A stretch of DNA of 64,000 nucleotides, taken from the NCBI RefSeq assembly GCF_000943555.1, contig NZ_JTDV01000013.1, positions 62,001 to 126,000 on the forward strand. The letters run 5' to 3'. Source of the stretch: Neotamlana nanhaiensis. GTDB taxonomy: Bacteria; Bacteroidota; Bacteroidia; Flavobacteriales; Flavobacteriaceae. Under the pieces are notes generated by a model. It was given only the letters and a program-made list of their open reading frames with translations, searched no databases and was not told the origin of the DNA. Shown here in pieces: positions 52,189 through 59,749 of this stretch; within the stretch, counting starts at the first letter, position 1; each line of letters opens with the position of its first letter. Position numbers and translations under genes: made by a program.

Positions 52189-53553
52189 CTAAATATTTAA
52201 AGGATTGTATCCTAAATAAGGCACGTCTTTTTCGTTGAATGAAATGCCAAACGACTGCAATTCGTTTAAAATGGGCTCGTAAATGTTTTTAGAAATAGGA
52301 ATTTGAACCCCAACATCGGTTATTTTACCGTTTAAAATAGCAAGTGTAGCCATGGCTACTGGCAAACCAACTGTTTTAGCCATGGCGGTATAAGTTTGGT
52401 CTTCGCCTAAAACTACCATGTTGGCATCAATTTGGTGTTTTTTACCTGCTTTTTCATAGCCAAATTTATGATACATCACAATCATATCTTTGTCGTTTTT
52501 TGCTAACGACCAACTATCGGTTAAAATCTTTTGCAATATTTGCGCAGGTGTTGCATGCTCCAACCCAACTTTTTTGGTGGTACTAAAAAGGTCAAGTTCT
52601 ACGAGCTTGTCCCAAACAATATCATCTTGATCGATTTTAAGCTGATGGCGAAGTTTTAACTCCACAGAATCTGTAGGGCTGTATGGAAGAAACAGATTGG
52701 TGAAATCGCGGTAGCTCATGTCTTGGCTGTTATCGATAACATAGCTGTCGTCGGTCATTCCAAGTGTTACAAACATATTCCAAGCACGACTAAAACCCAC
52801 ACGACGCATGGTTCCTCGATACAGTGTTTTTACATTTTGTAATCCGTAAGCCGCTTGGTATTTCAACGAATCTCTATTCGCATAAACCTCAAACCTTCCA
52901 AAGCCATCAATATCTAAAAATTCGGTGCGCCTAAACAAACGGTTATACGGTATGTATTTATAGGTGCCTTCCTGTAAAAACTTTGCAGCGCCACCTTGTC
53001 CTGCCAGCACAACATTTCTAGGATTCCAGGTAAATTTGTAATTCCATAAATTGTTGTCGTTTTCGGGAGTGACTAAACCGCCTGTAAACGATTCGAAAAG
53101 AATAACCTTGCCGCCATCGTCCCGAATACGATCTAGAACTTGCATTGCACTCATGTGGTCAATTCCGGGATCTACTCCAATTTCGTTTAAAAGGATAATA
53201 TTTTTGGCTACGGCATCATCGTGTAGGGCTTGCATTTCTGGACTAACGTAAGATGCTGTTACCATGGGTTTGCCAAGCGAAACACAATCTTTTGCCACTT
53301 GAATATGAAAACGTGCTGGAAGCATAGACACTACAATATCGGCATCTTTTATGGCTTTTGTACGCGATTCATTATCAAAAACATCTAAACAAATGGCTCT
53401 AGCGTTTTTATGATATTGAGTAGCTTTTTGCGCGCTTTCAAGGTTTAAATCGCCTATTGTAATGAGGAGTTTTTCAGCTTCAGATTTATCGAGTAAATAT
53501 TTCTGCAAATAAGCTGTCGATTTTCCAGAACCTATGATTAAAATCTTTCGCAT
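52189..53553 (-). CDS. Saccharopine dehydrogenase-like oxidoreductase (LYS9 type)
   Basis: A 454-residue NAD(P)-dependent enzyme. The Rossmann start is KILIIGSGKSTAYLQKYLLDK, a variant of GxGxxG; then VSMLPARFHIQVAKDCVSLGKPMVTASYVSPEMQ, LLNEIGVDPGIDHMSAMQVLD and FESFTGGLVTPENDNNLWNYKFTWNPRNVVLAGQG are classic for the C-terminal half of lysine-oxoglutarate/saccharopine enzymes. It likely splits saccharopine to glutamate and aminoadipate semialdehyde in lysine breakdown. A partner lysine-ketoglutarate reductase is not in the window. The neighbouring Lrp-family gene is a likely regulator. Confidence 0.9.
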   Translation of the reverse strand: MRKILIIGSGKSTAYLQKYLLDKSEAEKLLITIGDLNLESAQKATQYHKNARAICLDVFDNESRTKAIKDADIVVSMLPARFHIQVAKDCVSLGKPMVTASYVSPEMQALHDDAVAKNIILLNEIGVDPGIDHMSAMQVLDRIRDDGGKVILFESFTGGLVTPENDNNLWNYKFTWNPRNVVLAGQGGAAKFLQEGTYKYIPYNRLFRRTEFLDIDGFGRFEVYANRDSLKYQAAYGLQNVKTLYRGTMRRVGFSRAWNMFVTLGMTDDSYVIDNSQDMSYRDFTNLFLPYSPTDSVELKLRHQLKIDQDDIVWDKLVELDLFSTTKKVGLEHATPAQILQKILTDSWSLAKNDKDMIVMYHKFGYEKAGKKHQIDANMVVLGEDQTYTAMAKTVGLPVAMATLAILNGKITDVGVQIPISKNIYEPILNELQSFGISFNEKDVPYLGYNPLNI

Positions 53554-53652
53554 TTCGAGTTTTGTTGAGTAATTTTGTGATGACGGTATTCAAAAAAAAG
53601 TGTTTCGAATTTATCAATAAAAATAAGTTTTTGTTGAAGATATTTTATAAAA

Positions 53653-54051
53653 ATGACTAGAAAAATTTTAATTACGGCAGCCTTACTAGGCTTGATAAGT
53701 ATTATTTTAGGAGCTTTTGGTGCTCATGGATTAAAGAAATTAATTTCGGAAGAAGCTGTGCAAACCTTCGAAACAGGTGTAAAATACCAAATGTATCACG
53801 CCTTGTTTCTATTGTTTATAGCGCAAACAAATTATCTTTCAGATAAAATGAAACGTATTATTTTTTATTTGGTACTTGTTGGAGTTATTTTCTTTTCGGG
53901 CTCTATTTATGGCTTAGCGACTAATAATTTATCGGGGTTTAATTTTAAATCTATTGGTTTTATTACGCCTATTGGCGGTTTGCTACTAATTTTGGCTTGG
54001 GTATTTCTTTTAGTTGCTATTTTGAGAAATTATCAAAAAAACACTATTTAA
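53653..54051 (+). CDS. DUF423 family membrane protein
   Basis: A 132-residue protein with four membrane helices of the DUF423/YgdD (TMEM256) family. Hallmarks are ILGAFGAHGLKKLISEEAVQTFETGVKYQMYHALFLLF and FSGSIYGLATNNLSGFNFKSIGFITPIGGLLLILAW. No function is proven in bacteria. It is divergent from the saccharopine-dehydrogenase-like gene and lies 61 bases before pckA, from which a TAGTTTTG promoter element separates it. Confidence 0.92.
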   Translation: MTRKILITAALLGLISIILGAFGAHGLKKLISEEAVQTFETGVKYQMYHALFLLFIAQTNYLSDKMKRIIFYLVLVGVIFFSGSIYGLATNNLSGFNFKSIGFITPIGGLLLILAWVFLLVAILRNYQKNTI

Positions 54052-54076
54052 AAAGTTAATTTACAAATAAAAATTA

Positions 54077-54084
54077 TAGTTTTG
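54077..54084 (+). promoter_or_regulatory. pckA promoter element (TAnnTTTG)
   Basis: TAGTTTTG fits the -7 consensus and lies 28 bases before the pckA start codon, giving a leader of about 23 bases. A matching -33 TTG is not seen. Confidence 0.45.
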
Positions 54085-54112
54085 CTTTTATAATTTAATT
54101 TTAAGTGAAATT

Positions 54113-55729
54113 ATGGAAACCTACAAACAAGTTACGAAAACGATTTCGTTAGAAAAGTACGGTATAAAAAATGCCGATGTAAATTATCAATTATCTCCTG
54201 AAGTTTTGCATGACATTTCTATCGAAAAAGGTATGGGTGTTGAAGCAAATTCTGGTGCTTTAGCTGTAAATACGGGTGAATTTACAGGACGCTCCCCAAA
54301 AGATCGTTTTATAGTAAAAGATGCCATTACCGAAGATAAAATTTGGTGGGGAAATGTAAATATTCCGTTTGAATCTGATGATTTTGATAAGTTGTATGAT
54401 AAAGTTGTTAGTTATCTTTCTGAAAAAGAGTTATTTGTTCGCGATTGTTACGCCTGCGCAGATAAAAATTACAAACTAAATATTAGAGTTATAAACGAAT
54501 ATCCGTGGAGCAACATGTTTGCAAGTAACATGTTTTTACGTTTAAATGAAGACGAATTGGATACGTTCACACCCGAATGGACTATTGTAAATGCTCCAGG
54601 TTTTAAGGCTATTCCTGAAGAAGATAACACACGTCAACATAATTTTGCTATTTTAAACTTTACAAGAAAAATTGCTTTAATTGGCGGTACTGGCTATACT
54701 GGCGAAATTAAAAAAGGTATTTTTTCAGCTTTAAACTTTATTTTACCAGTTTATAAGGAAACTTTACCCATGCATTGTAGTGCAAATGTTGGGAAAGATG
54801 GCGATGCAGCTATATTTTTCGGGTTGTCTGGTACAGGAAAAACAACCTTGTCTACCGACCCAAACAGAAGTTTAATAGGGGATGATGAACATGGTTGGAC
54901 TAAAGAAAATACGGTGTTTAATTTTGAAGGCGGATGTTATGCTAAGGTGATTAACCTTTCGGAAGAGAAAGAGCCAGAAATTTTCAATGCCATTAAGCAA
55001 GGTGCTATCCTTGAAAACGTAATACTAGATGATGCTGGTACAGTCAATTTTGCAAATACTTGTATAACCCAAAATACGCGCGTAAGTTATCCTATTCATC
55101 ATATTGAAAATATTTGCAAGCCATCAATAGGTAAAAATCCGAAGAATATATTCTTTTTAACGGCTGATGCTTTTGGAGTAATTCCGCCAATATCGAAACT
55201 TACACCTAGTCAGGCCGCTTATCATTTTATTTCGGGTTATACAGCAAAAGTTGCTGGTACCGAAGCAGGTGTAGTCGAGCCAGTGCCGTCGTTTTCGGCT
55301 TGTTTTGGAGCGCCTTTTATGCCATTGCATCCATCAAAATATGCCGAAATGCTCAGTAAAAAAATGGTAGACGCTGGCGTAAATGTTTGGTTGGTAAATA
55401 CGGGTTGGACTGGTGGTCCTTACGGTGTTGGTAAACGCATGGAGCTTAAGTATACGCGCGCCATGATAAATGCTGTTTTAAATGGCGATTTAGGGTTGTA
55501 TAATTACGACGATTATCACATTCATTCGGTTTTTGGTGTGGCACAACCAAGATCCTGTCCTGGAGTACCAACAAGTGTATTAAGCCCGAGACAAACCTGG
55601 AACGACGACCAAGCGTATTACACCATGGCATTTAAATTAACCAATGCATTTAGAGAGAATTTTAAAAAATACGAAGCCTTTTGTAGCGAAGAAATTCGTC
55701 GTGGCGGACCGCAGCGTTATGCGTTTTAA
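54113..55729 (+). CDS. pckA: Phosphoenolpyruvate carboxykinase (ATP)
   Basis: A 538-residue enzyme converting oxaloacetate and ATP to phosphoenolpyruvate, the entry to gluconeogenesis. The P-loop GLSGTGKTT is at residues 237-245, followed by LIGDDEHGW with the metal-binding Asp pair; TGEFTGRSPKDRFIV, MHCSANVG and NTGWTGGPYGVGKRM are further signatures. Length is typical of the ATP type. It has its own promoter element and a strong terminator, so it is a single-gene unit. Confidence 0.98.
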   Translation: METYKQVTKTISLEKYGIKNADVNYQLSPEVLHDISIEKGMGVEANSGALAVNTGEFTGRSPKDRFIVKDAITEDKIWWGNVNIPFESDDFDKLYDKVVSYLSEKELFVRDCYACADKNYKLNIRVINEYPWSNMFASNMFLRLNEDELDTFTPEWTIVNAPGFKAIPEEDNTRQHNFAILNFTRKIALIGGTGYTGEIKKGIFSALNFILPVYKETLPMHCSANVGKDGDAAIFFGLSGTGKTTLSTDPNRSLIGDDEHGWTKENTVFNFEGGCYAKVINLSEEKEPEIFNAIKQGAILENVILDDAGTVNFANTCITQNTRVSYPIHHIENICKPSIGKNPKNIFFLTADAFGVIPPISKLTPSQAAYHFISGYTAKVAGTEAGVVEPVPSFSACFGAPFMPLHPSKYAEMLSKKMVDAGVNVWLVNTGWTGGPYGVGKRMELKYTRAMINAVLNGDLGLYNYDDYHIHSVFGVAQPRSCPGVPTSVLSPRQTWNDDQAYYTMAFKLTNAFRENFKKYEAFCSEEIRRGGPQRYAF

Positions 55730-55765
55730 TTAAGAAGATAAAAACTAGGTATTGTTAAAAATAAA

Positions 55766-55799
55766 AAACGGTGAAACTTAAAAAGTTCACCGCTTTTTT
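55766..55799. terminator. Bidirectional terminator after pckA
   Basis: CGGTGAAACTT (55769-55779) pairs with AAGTTCACCG (55783-55792) with one bulged A, flanked by A-run and T-run. It lies between convergent pckA and the FAD-protein gene. Confidence 0.88.
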
Positions 55800-55816
55800 A
55801 TTGATTTAGTTTAAAA

Positions 55817-56428
55817 TTAAACACCTTCAATTTTATCGTGTACTTTAGTGTGTTTGCCACCGTTCCAAAGGGTTAAAATATCGGTGGCCACATGTGCGCC
55901 ACTACCGCTTGCTATGGCAAACTGACTGCGCCAACCCGCTAATGTGCCAGCAACATATAAGTTTTCTTCAATTAAATGGTCGTTGTTTTTTAACCAAATT
56001 CTATTTTTTTCAGCGGCTGCTCTTGGGTGTGCTTCAATAAATTGATCCAAGCCTTTAATGGTGAATAAATTGGTGTAACCAACAGCTATAATTACAATGT
56101 GGCTTTTATAAGTGTTTTTGTTAGTTTTTACGGTAAAGCCATCGTTCGTTTTAAAAACTTCTAAAACTTTTTCTTTGTCTATTTGTTCAATTTCTGGGTA
56201 TAACTCACTTAATTGCGATTTACCATCTTCTAAAATAGATGCGCCAGTTGTACCAGGAGCTAAACCTAAAACATTATTAAATAAAGCGGTTTGTAAATGC
56301 GATGTTTTTTGGTGGGCTATAATAGCAACCTTTTTATTTTTAGCAAAAGGTTTTTGTAAGCCCGAGCCTAAAACTAGGGCGCAAGATAAGCCTGCGGCAC
56401 CACCACCAATAATTAATGCGTCGAACAT
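55817..56428 (-). CDS. Short FAD-dependent oxidoreductase
   Basis: A 203-residue protein that looks like thioredoxin reductase without its NAD(P)H domain. The FAD-binding GxGxxG is GGGAAGLSCALVLG (residues 8-21), the second FAD site is LYVAGTLAGWRSQFAIASGSGAHVATDIL (about 158-186), and VIIAVGYTNLF marks the middle. There is no CxxC pair, so it is not a disulfide reductase. It could use another flavin or quinone partner. It is the last gene of a leftward run with a small membrane protein (3-base gap) and marC. Length is short but similar proteins occur widely, so it is not clearly truncated. Confidence 0.85.
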   Translation of the reverse strand: MFDALIIGGGAAGLSCALVLGSGLQKPFAKNKKVAIIAHQKTSHLQTALFNNVLGLAPGTTGASILEDGKSQLSELYPEIEQIDKEKVLEVFKTNDGFTVKTNKNTYKSHIVIIAVGYTNLFTIKGLDQFIEAHPRAAAEKNRIWLKNNDHLIEENLYVAGTLAGWRSQFAIASGSGAHVATDILTLWNGGKHTKVHDKIEGV

Positions 56429-56431
56429 AGT

Positions 56432-56635
56432 TTACTTCTTTTCTTTTACCTTTTTTTCAATTTGTTTCGATATTCTTAAAATAGTCATTAACAAAATAGC
56501 GCACAATCCAGCTACAATAGTAATTAAAGCAATCATGCTTTCGCCTGTAAAAGGTGCATCAACATCTACTTTTGTAATATTAAAAATAACGAGTCCTAAA
56601 GCAAGAATACTTATTACGTATGTGAAAATTTTCAT
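56432..56635 (-). CDS. Small two-helix membrane protein
   Basis: A 67-residue protein with two membrane helices (about 3-21 and 30-50) and a basic tail (KQIEKKVKEKK). I do not recognise a named family. It starts 9 bases after the marC stop and ends 3 bases before the FAD-protein start on the same strand, so the three are likely co-transcribed. A helper role for one of these neighbours is possible. Its reality rests on the tight spacing and the clear membrane pattern. Confidence 0.75.
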   Translation of the reverse strand: MKIFTYVISILALGLVIFNITKVDVDAPFTGESMIALITIVAGLCAILLMTILRISKQIEKKVKEKK

Positions 56636-56644
56636 TTTAATAAT

Positions 56645-57232
56645 TTAAACAATATCAAATAAGGCTTTAATATTGTGGGTAAATAATTTTACGGCAATAG
56701 CAAGTAGTACAACGCCAAATACTTTTCTAATAATATTTATACCATTGGCACCTAAAATACGCTCAATTTTTGCCGATGTTTTTAAAACAATAAAAATAAT
56801 AATAACATTTAATATAACGGCAACAATAATGTTTTCGGTGCTAAATTCCGCGCGAAGCGAAAGTAGCGTTGTTAAACTTCCAGGGCCAGCAATTAATGGG
56901 AATGCCAAAGGGAAAACAGTGGCAGTCATTGCGTTGTGTTCTTCTTCTTTGTAAAGGGTAATGCCTAAAATCATTTCTAAGGCAATAAAAAATAGTATAA
57001 AGGCACCAGCAACGGCAAACGAGTTAACGTCTATACCAATAAGGTTTAATATACTTTTTCCTAAAAACAGAAATACAATGAGTATAACACCAGCAATTAT
57101 GGATGCTTTTTCGCTTTGTATGTGGCCAGCTTTTTTGCGTAAATCTATTACAATGGGTATGTTTCCTATAATATCAATTACTGCAAATAGTACCATAAAA
57201 GCAGTAAATATCTCTTTAAAATTAAGTTGCAT
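56645..57232 (-). CDS. MarC family integral membrane protein
   Basis: A 195-residue protein with six predicted helices, of the MarC/YchE family. Typical stretches are FAVIDIIGNIPIVIDLRKK, NSFAVAGAFILFFIALEMILGI and FPLAFPLIAGPGSLTTLL with the conserved PLIAGPG. Although named for multiple antibiotic resistance, no transport activity has been proven. It is the first gene of a leftward run of three and is divergent from the DUF3109 gene. Confidence 0.94.
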   Translation of the reverse strand: MQLNFKEIFTAFMVLFAVIDIIGNIPIVIDLRKKAGHIQSEKASIIAGVILIVFLFLGKSILNLIGIDVNSFAVAGAFILFFIALEMILGITLYKEEEHNAMTATVFPLAFPLIAGPGSLTTLLSLRAEFSTENIIVAVILNVIIIFIVLKTSAKIERILGANGINIIRKVFGVVLLAIAVKLFTHNIKALFDIV

Positions 57233-57300
57233 TTTTTTTGGTTTTAAATTTTCGGCAAAAGTAGTATATAAAAGTTAATAAAGTTGAAGCTATTATTAAC

Positions 57301-57308
57301 TATTTTTG
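57301..57308 (+). promoter_or_regulatory. DUF3109 gene promoter element (TAnnTTTG)
   Basis: TATTTTTG fits the -7 consensus and lies 24 bases before the start codon at 57333. A TTG at 57284-57286 is 14 bases upstream, somewhat close for a -33 element. Confidence 0.45.
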
Positions 57309-57332
57309 CGGCATATTAAATTTTGGAAAATA

Positions 57333-57905
57333 ATGTTTCAGTTAGGAAAAACCATAGTTTCGGAAGATGTTTTAGAAAAAGATTTTGTTTGTAATTTAAA
57401 TGCATGCAAAGGGGCATGTTGTATTGATGGTGATGCTGGTGCGCCTTTAAATTTGGAAGAAACCAAAATTTTAGAAGAGATATATCCTAAAGTAAAACCT
57501 TTTTTAAGAAAAGAAGGGGTAGAAGCTATTGAAAAACAGGGTACTTTTATAACTACCGAAGATGATGAACTTGAAACACCACTTATTAATGGTGCCGACT
57601 GCGCTTACGTGATTTTTGATGACAGTAATACCGCGCTTTGTGCTATTGAAGAAGCGTATAACCAAGGTGAAGTAGATTGGAAAAAACCAGTGTCGTGCCA
57701 TTTGTATCCTATAAGAGTACAAGATTACACCGAATTTTCGGCGGTAAATTATCACAAGTGGCAAATTTGTGACGATGCTTGCGAGTTAGGAGAAGAATTA
57801 GGCGTGCCCGTTTATAAATTTGTAAAAGAAGCCTTAATTAGAAAATTTGGAGCCGATTGGTATGCCGAATTAGAGAAAATTGCTGCCAAAAAAAACGAAA
57901 AATAA
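57333..57905 (+). CDS. DUF3109 family cysteine-rich protein
   Basis: A 190-residue protein from MFQLGKTIVSEDVLEKDF (ATG at 57333; the in-frame ATG at 57306 lies in the promoter). DUF3109 is marked by FVCNLNACKGACCIDGDAGAPL (Cys at about 23, 28, 32 and 33) and by CAYVIFD, CAIEEAYNQGEVDWKKPVSCHLYPIRV, with further Cys in WQICDDACELG. The Cys set resembles that of the zinc- or iron-cluster-binding YkgJ-type proteins. No function is proven. It stands alone between marC and the long leader of nrdB. Confidence 0.92.
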   Translation: MFQLGKTIVSEDVLEKDFVCNLNACKGACCIDGDAGAPLNLEETKILEEIYPKVKPFLRKEGVEAIEKQGTFITTEDDELETPLINGADCAYVIFDDSNTALCAIEEAYNQGEVDWKKPVSCHLYPIRVQDYTEFSAVNYHKWQICDDACELGEELGVPVYKFVKEALIRKFGADWYAELEKIAAKKNEK

Positions 57906-58471
57906 TAACCCGATTTCATGTGTTTTTAATAGGTGTAAATTGAAGTTGTTTTTAGGTGTTTTTTTAAAGATAAAATCCCTTTAAAATTCACTTGTAGATA
58001 CACTTTTTTTAAGTCTTTTTTTCGAGTTAATTTTAAAGGATTAAATTGTTGAAATTTAATTTTTTTCGCTTCAAATTTCAGGTTATCAAATTTTTTTAAA
58101 ATTAAATTGACTTCAAAATTTATTAAATCCCTAATTTTAATGTAAAATTTTGAAAATCAAATAAATAAATCGTTGTTTTAGATGGTTTTTAATACTGAAA
58201 ATAGCCGTTGTTAAAAACTTGTTAACAACGTTTATTAAAACCGCTTTCATTTTTAAACACAATTATCAATCTTTGTTGTAGGCAAAAAAAGTAAAATTTT
58301 TGGTCGGTTATTTGGGTAAAAAAGAGACTGAAAATTAGCTTTTGCGAAAGCCCCCAATCGATCCTCATTTTTAGGAGCACAAAAAACACATTTTTTAACG
58401 AAATAACTAAACTGAATAACCAAAATTAAGCAGTTATTCTAATGGTATTTTAGTCTGTAAATTTAAGTATT
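57906..58471. other. 566-bp AT-rich leader region of nrdB
   Basis: There is no ORF of note. Inverted repeats are present: CGTTGTTAA (58206-58214) with TTAACAACG (58222-58230), and GAAATTT (58051-58057) with AAATTTC (58073-58079). No clear NrdR box pair, terminator or riboswitch core is visible. The base composition is very rich in T and A runs. It probably holds the nrd promoter and regulatory sites. Confidence 0.6.
58206..58230. promoter_or_regulatory. Inverted repeat upstream of nrdB
   Basis: Two exact 9-base arms, CGTTGTTAA and TTAACAACG, with a 7-base spacer. It is the only strong dyad in the 566-base leader and could be a protein-binding site controlling ribonucleotide reductase expression. 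It does not match the NrdR consensus. Confidence 0.45.
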
Positions 58472-59746
58472 ATGGAAATTACACAAATTATTAAGCGAGA
58501 TTACGAAACAGCGCCGTTTGTTTTAAATAAGATTTCAAATGCCATAGAAAAGGCTATGATTTCTGTTGGTAATGGCTCTAAAGAAGACGCCAAAGAAATT
58601 TCCGAAAAAGTTTTACAAACTTTAACAGATAGAAAAGCTAACGATAGTAATTATGTGCCAACTGTAGAAGAGGTTCAAGATATTGTTGAAGATAAATTAA
58701 TGGGTAGCGAATTTCACGACGTTGCCAAAGCTTACATTCTTTACAGAAACGAACAGGCTAGAAACAGAAAGACTAATATTTTTGAAAAGCGTATTAACTT
58801 AAAGCCTTACGAATACCCAGCGCTTTATGAATATGTTGATGCCATTAGGCATTCGTACTGGATTCATAGTGAATTTAACTTTACTAGCGATATTCAAGAT
58901 TTTAAAACACGACTTACCGTTGTAGAGCAAAACGCTATAAAAAATACCATGTTAGCTATTTCGCAAATAGAGGTAGCTGTAAAGACTTTTTGGGGCGATA
59001 TTTACCAAAAAATGCCAAAGCCAGAAATTGGTTCGGTAGGTTCTACGTTTGCCGAGAGTGAAGTGCGTCACCATGATGCTTATTCGCATTTATTAGAAAT
59101 TTTAGGATTAAACAACGAGTTTAAAAACCTTAAAAAGAAACCCGTAGTAATGCAGCGTGTTCACTTTTTAGAAACCGCACTTAAAAATGCTAAAAGTGAA
59201 GACGATCAAGAATATGCAGAATCAATTTTATTATTCTCTTTATTTATTGAGCACGTATCGTTATTCTCTCAATTTTTAATAATTATGGCATTCAATAAAC
59301 ATAAAAATATGCTTAAAGGTATATCGAATGTTGTTGAAGCAACCTCAAAAGAAGAGCAAATTCACGGCGATTTTGGTATCGATATTATTAGAATAATTAA
59401 AGATGAAAACCCAACGTGGTTTGGTGAAGAACATAACACAAAGGTTCAAGAATTATGTAAAGAAGCTTTTGAATCGGAAAGTAAAATTGTAGACTGGATT
59501 TTTGAAGCAGGCGAATTAGATTTCTTACCAAAAGATGTGATTAACGAGTTTATTAAAAACAGATTTAACAACTCGTTAGAAAGTATAGGAATTGATAAAA
59601 TTTTCGATATAAACCAATCATTAATAGCTCAAACCGAATGGTTTGATGACGAGATAATAGGCACCAAACACGGAGATTTCTTCGTAAAACGCTCTATAAA
59701 TTATAGTAAAAGAACCAAAAGTATAACAAGCGACGACTTATTTTAA
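58472..59746 (+). CDS. nrdB: Ribonucleotide reductase beta subunit with N-terminal ATP-cone
   Basis: A 424-residue class I radical-generating subunit. Unusually, residues ~1-95 form an ATP-cone (ITQIIKRDYETAPFVLNKISNAIEKA, TVEEVQDIVEDKLM, VAKAYILYRNEQ), which is normally on the alpha subunit; here it would sense ATP/dATP. The ferritin-like core has metal ligands Glu197 and His200 (ESEVRHHDAY), with Tyr204 at the place of the radical Tyr, and Glu295 and His298 (EEQIH). This layout matches the Leeuwenhoekiella blandensis NrdB, for which allosteric control through the beta-side cone and a dimanganese cofactor have been reported (NrdBi, class Id). nrdA starts 3 bases later. Confidence 0.95.
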   Translation: MEITQIIKRDYETAPFVLNKISNAIEKAMISVGNGSKEDAKEISEKVLQTLTDRKANDSNYVPTVEEVQDIVEDKLMGSEFHDVAKAYILYRNEQARNRKTNIFEKRINLKPYEYPALYEYVDAIRHSYWIHSEFNFTSDIQDFKTRLTVVEQNAIKNTMLAISQIEVAVKTFWGDIYQKMPKPEIGSVGSTFAESEVRHHDAYSHLLEILGLNNEFKNLKKKPVVMQRVHFLETALKNAKSEDDQEYAESILLFSLFIEHVSLFSQFLIIMAFNKHKNMLKGISNVVEATSKEEQIHGDFGIDIIRIIKDENPTWFGEEHNTKVQELCKEAFESESKIVDWIFEAGELDFLPKDVINEFIKNRFNNSLESIGIDKIFDINQSLIAQTEWFDDEIIGTKHGDFFVKRSINYSKRTKSITSDDLF

Positions 59747-59749
59747 AAC

